DNA from: Gnetum montanum
Taxonomy: Eukaryota; Streptophyta; Gnetopsida; Gnetales; Gnetaceae
Direction of reading: 5' to 3'
Assembly: GCA_015680685.1 (NCBI GenBank)
Contig: MNCI01003683.1
Span: 449,733-513,732, forward strand
DNA length: 64,000 nucleotides
Shown: piece after piece, positions 57,107-64,000 of the stretch
Position numbering within the stretch: the stretch's first letter is position 1
Layout: the number at the start of each line of letters is the position of its first letter
Position numbers and translations under genes: made by a program
The notes under the pieces: generated by a model
Database searches by the model: none
The model's input: the letters and a program-made list of their open reading frames with translations, nothing else
Told to the model about the DNA's origin: nothing

Positions 57107-57690
57107 AATTCGCAAAGCCATGGAATCCCCGGAGCTTGACTGTTTGGTTACATAGAAGTTAACATGATGCCGATGGAGTCGCCGGATTTGTTCTGCATGC
57201 ACTATTTACAGGGCATGCCGATGGCATTGGTGGGCTGCCATTGATGAACAGACATCCTGCTCTTCTTTACCATCGTTAAAGATGATTGTCCTCCAGCGGC
57301 AATGAGAACGAGATTGGCCCCAAAAAAGGAGAATGCACATTGTAACAACGTTGTTGCCCCCTGATGATGTTGTCCGGCACCCAAGGGATTCACTAAGATC
57401 TAGATCTGGGGCGGAAGTCCTGGGAATATGCCTCAAGAAAGCAAGTAACCCAAGGAAGGTGTCCTGCTGCTAACTTGGTACAGCCAAGCCACGATGGGTT
57501 TTTTGACACTTGAGAGTCACCTGAGGGTGCCTCAAAGTGTTCCATGGCCCCCAAACCATGGGGAGAGCCTAGGAGAACCACCACTGTGGGACATCTCTCA
57601 CACACATGATCTCTTTTATAAATTTTTTTCCACAAGCATCCTTGTGTCTCTCTCTGTCATTGACAATATCTAGCAAGGCCAAATCACAAA
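57107..57690. other. Spacer between the VQ pseudogene and element E
   Basis: Relatively GC-rich. It may include the former VQ 3' region (57.1-57.25 kb). An 80-codon minus frame (57393-57635) has no recognised domain. The left boundary of E, presumably an LTR edge, could not be fixed here. Confidence 0.35.
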
Positions 57691-58781
57691 GCATATTTGG
57701 AGATCAATTGTAAAGAGTTTGAAAATCCAAAGTATTAGTTGGAATATAAAGAAGATCTCCAATTATCATACATTACAAACACATGGCACCCATGCTTCTC
57801 TTCCAAAGAGAAAAATGAGGAGAAAAATGAAAGGGTAATAAAAGCTTATATACACCAATGATGAAGAGGGCATCAAGGGAAGACTAAGCAAAAAGTCTTT
57901 TTACTTCTCTCCTTTGCTTTCCACATCTTGCTTCTTTTTCCCTCCACGCATATCTTTTTTCCCTTTCCATATTAGCTTACCTTTTCTTCCTTTCCATATT
58001 AGTGTTATTGTTGCTATATGCAACTCACTACCTAGTGTTGTTAAGTGCAATTGATTGTTATTGGATATTTATCATGCTAGTAGTTGTTATTGGATGGTGT
58101 TCTTGCCTACAAGTTGTCGATACTCCCTACTAGTGCTATGTACTACCATCATGAATACTTACTGCTATTATCACTACTTGTAACTTGTAACTATGATTAT
58201 GCTAAGTCTTTCTTCTTTGAACTCTTATTTTTTCATTTTATTATTTACTTAATATTATGATCTTTTCTAGTTATTTCATTTTCGATATTTTTCTTTGCAA
58301 ATAATTTAATATTTTCAAATTTAATGCTCTTTTAAATTATCGATCACCTTTATCTTTTACTAAAATTATTTCTAGGCTAGTTGTACCCATAAGTAAGGTT
58401 CCTTGGCCAATAACCTTGCAAAATCATGCATTTTTAGGTGTTGTGTGTTAGTTTTCCTTGTAGCCTAAATTTTTGCATCAACAACCCTCTCTATCACTAG
58501 AAGAAGGACGACTATCATGGTCTTCTTTAACCAAGTTTTATTCCTCTATTATCTTGTCATTAGTTTCAATTTTCTTTTCTTTTCTTTCTTTCCTACTTTA
58601 ATAAAAAAATCCAAAACAATTATTAAAAAAATTTCCTTTGTTGTTAACTTAGTGTATGGTTGGACCTAGTAAAACTCTTAGGCCTTAAACTAGGAAAATA
58701 ACAAACCAAAACTTTCTAGCTAATCATTTTCCAAGTCATATTCCTACAACACCTAGATCTAAGTCCTTACATTCTTTAGAC

Positions 58782-60112
58782 ATGGCAAACCATGCTACAC
58801 AACATTTTATCAACAACCCTTTCAAGTTTCAAAACTTCAAACCAATTCCAAAACCTCTTCAACATACTTCTCTTTCTTTCGATCCTTCTTTCAATGATAC
58901 TTATTAACATTGTTAAAGTTTTGAGACATTACTAGGCATCCATAACATAATTTAAAAAAATGTAGCCTATAGGTCTTTTGTCATTACCTTCTGGGGCACA
59001 ACAACTTAATAGTTTCTAACCCTTTCCAATTCATCAATCTTATCCTGGAACAACTTCAAATCTTGTTTTCTCTTTCAATTTGACAAATTTACTATTCCTA
59101 CTATAGCTTCTAGTAACTTTACTATTTTTCAAAAGCTTAGTGGATAAACAATTAGAAATTACAATTTAAGGTTCCTCTAACAACTGTCATATGTTCCTAG
59201 TGAGATGCAACCACAACTAGAAGGAATCTTAAACTTTTTCCTTGCTACCACTGATCCTTTCTTTACATATGTAATCAAATTTGATTCTAATATCATGGAC
59301 TTGCAAGGAGCCATGTCCAAAGCATTCAAACTTGAACAAATCACTCTCATGAACTCTTTACAATCCCAATTCCGAACTCTTGTTCTAGGTTCCCAAGCCC
59401 CAATAGTCCTAAATCCTTTTCAAGATAATTCTCCAATCCTCAACTCTCTAACCCACATTCAAAGTCCAAATGCTTCCTCTTCAACCCTTCCTCAAAGCCT
59501 TGGCCTAAATAATGATTAATCAAAGAACTTAATCTAATCTATTAGTAATCCTCCTATCATTCCTTCTATTACTATTCCCAAAACAACACAAACCTTCAAC
59601 TTACCTAAAACTAGAATCAACCTCCAATGAACCTAGTCTTAACCAGCCTACAAAAGCTTTCTAATGAAGTGATTGAACTAAAACACAACAATGTTAAAAC
59701 AAGAAATCAAAATAATGAGATAAATGGAAACCTAAGAGAAGTAGCACTTAGCAAATATTGTAGGTTACATAACACTAGATAACATTATGATAAGTCTTAT
59801 CCTCAATTTGAAGCCTTATATGAGGATATCAAACAAGAATTACAAAATAACCAAAAGGAAAAAGGCCCACTAAAGGTTTTAAAAATCCCTAGCAAAACTG
59901 AAAATGAGCCAATAACATCCTTTAAGCAAGTCATGATTAATGAACCTACATCTACTAATGCATGATTTAGAAAGATTAATGACATCATGAATAACACTAA
60001 TAATCTAAAGGGAAACACATGCATTCCTCGTAGTAACTACATTTCAACAACAAACACAACTTGAAAGATCATTACAAATCCATCATTCTAACAAAAATCA
60101 ACCTAAGCCTGG
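58782..60112 (+). pseudogene. Element E gag
   Basis: ATG 58782 (MANHATQ). The piece at 59205-59519 is clean: FFLATTDPFFTYVIKFDSNI, LQGAMSKAFKLEQITLMNSL, QSQFRTLVLGSQAPI. CRYLHNT-like remains and a Lys/Glu-rich part follow to 60.1 kb. Collinear with F (13880-14874). Confidence 0.65.
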
Positions 60113-60119
60113 AAGTAAG

Positions 60120-60730
60120 ATGAAAACTTATGATCTTATAGAAGATTTGAAAAGGGTCAAGGCTAACATATCCATATATGAACTATTGCAATTTAAAGAA
60201 GAAAAAAAATCTATACATGGATTGATCAACGAATCTAGAAATAAAGATAAGAACCCTCTGAATGAAAAAAAAGTTCATTTCGTAGATGAAGTTGAAATTC
60301 TTGAAACACCCATTCTTTACCAAAAGACTAAGAAGGACAAACCTCCTTTCCTAATTACTTTAGTCATGATAGGAAAGAATGTTCATAATTGCCTAATGGA
60401 TTCAATAGCTATCGTAAATGTAATGCCTCTTGAGATATGTAAAACATTAGAAGCCCAAATGATTTCCCAAACAAGAAGTATTATCCAACTTGATGGATCA
60501 AACATCCATGTAGTAGGATCACTTAAAGACATATAAATTCACCTAAAGTAATATACCAATTCTCATGTCACACAAAGATCATAGTAGTTGATATGAAACC
60601 AAATTATGACATGTTGCTTTCACATATATTTGGAGCCCAATTTGGAGATTTCTTTAGATATGATTTATCAAGAATTTTTCTTCCAATTAAAGTAGGATCT
60701 GAAGATGTAATAATTCCTATATAACATTTC
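60120..60730 (+). pseudogene. Element E protease
   Basis: Frame 60120-60536 ends with HNCLMDSIAIVNVMPLEICK, QTRSIIQLDGSNIHVVG. This is the retropepsin active-site block with DSI in place of DSG(A), so it is inactive. After a stop the second half continues (VVDMKPNYDMLLSHIFG, 60.58-60.63 kb). Confidence 0.7.
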
Positions 60731-61169
60731 CATCATCATGTCATCTTAAGTCCTAACAAATCTCATGTCATATCAATAGACCAAAGTATAATCTTTGTGG
60801 GAGTCATTGATGTTAATTTTGGTGAGTACAACCTAGATAAAAATTTTGATGCAATGAATGATTCCTTACCTAACATAAACCACTATATCCATACCTATGC
60901 CACATCCTACTACCAAAACGTATAGAGAGCCTTCTAAAATTCACGACAACACACTACCTTTTCGCCAACATGATTGAAAGACTTTTCTATTTGGTGATCC
61001 TTCACCAATTAGTAAAGATAAGGATATTAGTGACATCCTCAGCATCCAATTCTTAGATGATAATCAAGTTGATGATGATGACGATGATAATATATATATT
61101 GATCAAAGAGCTTGCTTTTTGGATTTCAATAACTTGAAGGCATGATTAATAAAGCCCCAACAAAATGAG

Positions 61170-61500
61170 AATGTGGTGCTACAATTATGTTAATTCCCTT
61201 TGGGGAAGCTGCAAAACTTAAGGTCGTTCACTTTTCAAAGTCCATGATGAACAACAAGGCTGAATATGAATCTTTAATCTAAGGATTAAAATACACTATT
61301 TAGTTTGACCTTTCAAAGTTAAAGATTTACAATGATTCACAACTTATTGTGAATTAAAGAAATAATGTTTATGAAGATAAGGACCTTTTAGTGAGCACAT
61401 TTAAGACATATGTCTTAGAATTGTTCAAGGAATTTGATCTTATCATGTTAGAACATATCCCTAGGAATGAAAACCACATTCCTAATGCTTTATCATAAGC
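61170..61500 (+). pseudogene. Element E archaeal-type RNase H (aRNH)
   Basis: Readings: CGATIMLIPFGEAAKL, NNKAEYESLI, then after a stop GLKYTI, FDLSKLKIYNDSQLIVN, YEDKDLLVSTFKTYVLELFK, LIMLEHIPRNENHIPNALS. AEYE, the D of YNDSQL and the terminal H..AL are the hallmark positions of the additional RNase H in Tat elements. Four in-frame stops (TAA, TAG, TAA, TAA) all sit where Gln would fit. It lies between protease and reverse transcriptase. Confidence 0.7.
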
Positions 61501-61889
61501 TACTTGTGTTTTTGACCTTCCATTTTCATATGGAGCTTGGATTTTTGAAATCATCATGGAAAATGTTGATTGTTATCCCATCCCTGATATTGTGCTATCT
61601 TTACAAGTATTTCATGATGATCATAAAATCACTTGTTTTCTTACTAGTCAAGGGGATTTTTACAATTAGATTCTTGAAGCTTCACATAATTATTCGAATG
61701 ATTCAATCCTTATCAATGAAGTTTCACTTAATGCTATTGTTAGAAAGCTCAATTTGAGAAAATGGATAATGAAATTGAAGTACTACAACATAAAGATTGA
61801 CAAGTATTAGTAGAAACTGAAATATTTTTAGTATAAAGTAAAAATCAAGAGCACCCTAATTTAATAGATAAACATTTCCATTCTAACAA

Positions 61890-62820
61890 AAAGAGTTTGT
61901 TAATCACATTGCTACACAAATTCAATGATTTTTTAGTTTGGTCCTATGAAGATCTCAAAGTTTATAATCTACTAATCATTACTCACACAATACCATTTAG
62001 ACCCAAAACTAAAACTTTTAAACAAAAATTAAGACTAGCAAAATTGAAAATTGAACCTTTAATAAAAAAGGAGATTGATAAACTCTTAGAATCTAAAATC
62101 ATATATCTAGTTAGACATTCTAGTTGTGTTTTAAAATTAGTCTTTGTACACAAGAAATTAGGAGAGATACGATTATGCATTGAATTTTGAAATCTTAATG
62201 CAAATTGCATTAAGAATAATTATCCAATTTCACTTATGGAGAGTTACTTCAAGTAGTAAATGGTATGCAAATGTACTCACTCTTAGATGGATACTCAGGT
62301 TACAATCAAATTCTCATGAACAAGAAAGATCAACATAAAACAACTTTAGTTACAAAATGGGGAACATTTCAATACACCAAAATCCCTTTTAGATTATTGA
62401 ATACAGGATCAACCTTTTAACATGCCATGAATAAAACTTTTGAAGGGATGATTAAGAAAAACATAGCTATTTATTTAGATGACTTAATAGTTTTCTCACA
62501 TGATATTTATTTAGATGGATTGATATTCAAGATCTTAAAAATATATTTTTGAGATGTAGAAAATATGATGTGGCATTATATGCTAAGAAGTCTATATTTG
62601 GTTTACAAAGTGGAAAATTCCTTGGTTACATAGTAATAAGAGAAGGTATTTCTATTGATCCTGAATGTGTTAACACTATCCTAGAAATTCCTTATCCTTT
62701 ATTCAAAAAGGTTTTAAGAATTTTCTTTGGTAAGAATAACTTTATCATGAGATTTATTCCTATGTTTGCTAAACCAGTAAGACCTCTGAACATAATACTA
62801 AAGAAAGATGAGGACATTAC
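61890..62820 (+). pseudogene. Element E reverse transcriptase
   Basis: Starts with LITLLHKFNDFLVWSYEDLK (61.90-61.96 kb), then KQKLRLAKLKIEPLIKKEID, LLDGYSGYNQILMNKKDQ, WGTFQYTKIPF and AIYLDDLIVFSHD (62.46-62.50 kb; YLDD catalytic motif kept). Frame 62549-62824 gives CRKYDVALYAKKSIFGLQSG and FLGYIVIREGISIDPE. Several frame breaks. Confidence 0.75.
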
Positions 62821-63050
62821 ATGAACTACTAAATGCAAAAATGCTTTCTTAGCTATAAAAGAAGATATAGTTGAGGCTCCAATTTTAGTTTCTCCTTGGT
62901 ATGAAAATGATTTCTTTTTATATGCCTTTTGAAGTGATCATATCACGACTACCATTTTGACTCAAGAGATAGCTAATCAACAAGAATGCCCCATTGCTTA
63001 TATGTCCAATCCAATTAAAGATGCTAAGTTAAGATTCTCTTTAATAAAGT
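62821..63050 (+). pseudogene. Element E RNase H, N-terminal part
   Basis: After KCKNAFLAIKEDIVEAPILV comes YENDFFLYAFXSDHITTTIL (X is a stop) and CPIAYMSNPIKDAKLRFSLI. This is the normal gypsy RNase H start. Homology fades just after SLI near 63.04 kb. Confidence 0.65.
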
Positions 63051-63109
63051 CAATTTTTCTTAACCAACAATATCGTAACTATGATACCATATCTACAATG
63101 TTGTTTATT

Positions 63110-64000
63110 TGATATCATAGCATATGCTATGTCATTAGAGATAAGATATCACAAGATGTGTACAGGCTATAGATGCAACACTTAGATGCACAGATCCTCA
63201 TAAGTTTTCATTCCATAGTAACATAACTCTTAGTTTATTTTCATAATCTAGCACTTAGAAGTGTGATTGGCTGCAGTGTAGTGTGACTTAGTATATGGTG
63301 TCTTTGTTAAAACATCTTGTACTTGGGCATAAGTATGACTAGAAAAAAAGATTGAGCTATTTCTCACTATTGTAGCATTCTCCTAATTTACTATTTTGAC
63401 TTACCATAATGTTTATTTTTTCTAGTTAATGTTTTACTATTCCATGCACTTTACTATTACTATCGCATCGCCCCTGCGATATCGCATACGTGATATTGCG
63501 GTCTGCCGCCAAATCTATAAATAAGAGGCGACACTCCCCTCATTTCTCATCCTAGGCTAAAAGTAGGGAAACTCTGGCAGTTTGATCACTCCAGAGATAG
63601 AATATTTTCCATGTGCCCGCAGTAGGAGTCCCCAAGTGAACAGATCTTTATTCGAGCAGCTTTGTACCTGAACGCAAGTTGTGTACGACAATAAAGACGA
63701 GCTTTGTAGACAAACCTTGCAGTGCATGGAATAGGATTTACTACTTGTTATTTCTTACCTGTTATTTATTACCTGAATTAGCGTAGCATGAGTACGACTT
63801 GGTTACGAGCATTGACGAATATGTACGGCTAACCAAGGAATCAGCTACTCATCGTGATTAGTCTCTCTCACCCTCAACTCCTAGAACGTGGGATGAGTAC
63901 GACTTGATTACGAGCATCTACGGGTGTGTACGGCTAGTCAAGGAATCGACTACTCATCACGTTTAGGCTAGTTAAGTGCCTCAGTATGACCACTTCGAGC
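63110..64000 (+). repeat. LTR D, Athila-like, cut by window end
   Basis: From about 63.46 kb the sequence has the family LTR layout. The U3 palindrome GCGATATCGC is at 63475-63484, TATAAATA at 63516-63523, then CCGCAGTAGGAGTCCCCAAG, ACAATAAAGACGAG, and at the very end GACCACTTCGAGC, which matches C near 53915. By comparison with C about 450 bp of LTR lie beyond the window. The left edge is uncertain; TGATATCATAGC near 63110 is a candidate. CpG is much better kept than in the other LTRs. Confidence 0.65.
63788..63966 (+). repeat. Direct repeat of about 74 bp inside LTR D
   Basis: 63788-63861 and 63893-63966 share ATGAGTACGACTTG.TTACGA, GCAT..ACG, TGTACGGCTA and CTACTCATC. They are 105 bp apart. 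The other LTRs show no such repeat. Confidence 0.8.

Larger units (their letters stand above)
57700..63050 (+). mobile_element. Element E: Tat-like Ty3/gypsy element, truncated
   Basis: Order on plus: leader or LTR part (57.7-58.75 kb), gag (58.78-60.1), protease (60.12-60.7), a second RNase H of the archaeal-like type (61.17-61.50), reverse transcriptase (61.9-62.8), RNase H start (62.8-63.05). Integrase and 3' LTR are missing; the reading is lost near 63.05 kb, before LTR D. Same family as F. Extra RNase H domains of this kind are known in the Tat/Ogre lineage. Confidence 0.7.

Noticed and set aside
63050..64000. LTR D as the 3' LTR of element E
   Set aside because: E is Tat-like and truncated in RNase H without integrase or purine tract, while D has the LTR layout of the Athila-like family; more likely a separate insertion.

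Overview
The window is plant nuclear DNA: AT-rich and filled mostly with old LTR retrotransposons nested inside one another. It carries one plant-type nuclear tRNA-Phe and a few fragments of plant gene families: a subtilase propeptide, a VQ-motif protein, a ribosome-inactivating protein, an ankyrin-repeat protein and a CCR4-like nuclease. Nearly all coding sequence has stops and frameshifts. This fits a large, slowly purged seed-plant genome. A gymnosperm or other giant-genome plant is plausible, but the species cannot be fixed from the sequence.

Layout. 1-1.0 kb: AT-rich DNA with a possible zinc-knuckle relic. 1042-1869: a solo LTR with a perfect 5-bp target duplication. 2.2-2.9 kb: a broken ribosome-inactivating-protein gene with a TATA box. 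3.2-4.2 kb and 13.8-14.9 kb: two halves of one Tat-like gypsy fragment (F), split by element 1 (4239-13830, minus, Athila-like, TSD AAGTC). 15.9-17.2 kb: a copia relic. 18957-22269: a small copia element with both LTRs and TSD CTTAA. 22.3-25.0 kb: a retroelement-poor island with an ankyrin remnant (minus), tRNA-Phe(GAA) and a stand-alone subtilase-propeptide (I9) gene, the only intact protein gene seen. 25.1-26.7 kb: a gypsy fragment (G, minus). It is interrupted by Athila-like element A (minus, from 26730 to about 46.8 kb), which is itself interrupted by element B (31614-40793, plus, TSD AAAAG). About 46.9-47.1 kb: a CCR4/EEP nuclease fragment. 47.15-54369: element C (plus, integrase to 3' LTR). 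54.4-56.6 kb: unassigned DNA with a short SINE-like motif. 56.6-57.1 kb: a VQ-motif pseudogene. 57.7-63.05 kb: Tat-like element E (plus). After about 63.1 kb: LTR D, related to the Athila-like LTRs, rich in CpG and cut by the window end.

How the parts fit. The Athila-like copies share LTR ends TGATGA...TCATCA and a primer site matching tRNA-Asp. Element 1 keeps gag and pol but lacks ORF3. B keeps gag and ORF3 but lacks pol. A keeps gag C-terminus, pol and ORF3. C keeps integrase and ORF3. Together they imply a parent of LTR-gag-PR-RT-RH-INT-long spacer-ORF3-LTR. In this parent ORF3 encodes an N-terminal domain resembling the Athila ORF3/'putative plant transposon protein' family, followed by a long coiled coil. 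Insertion order can be read directly: G, then A, then B; and F, then element 1. Domain calls rest on motifs read by eye; no database search or alignment program was run.
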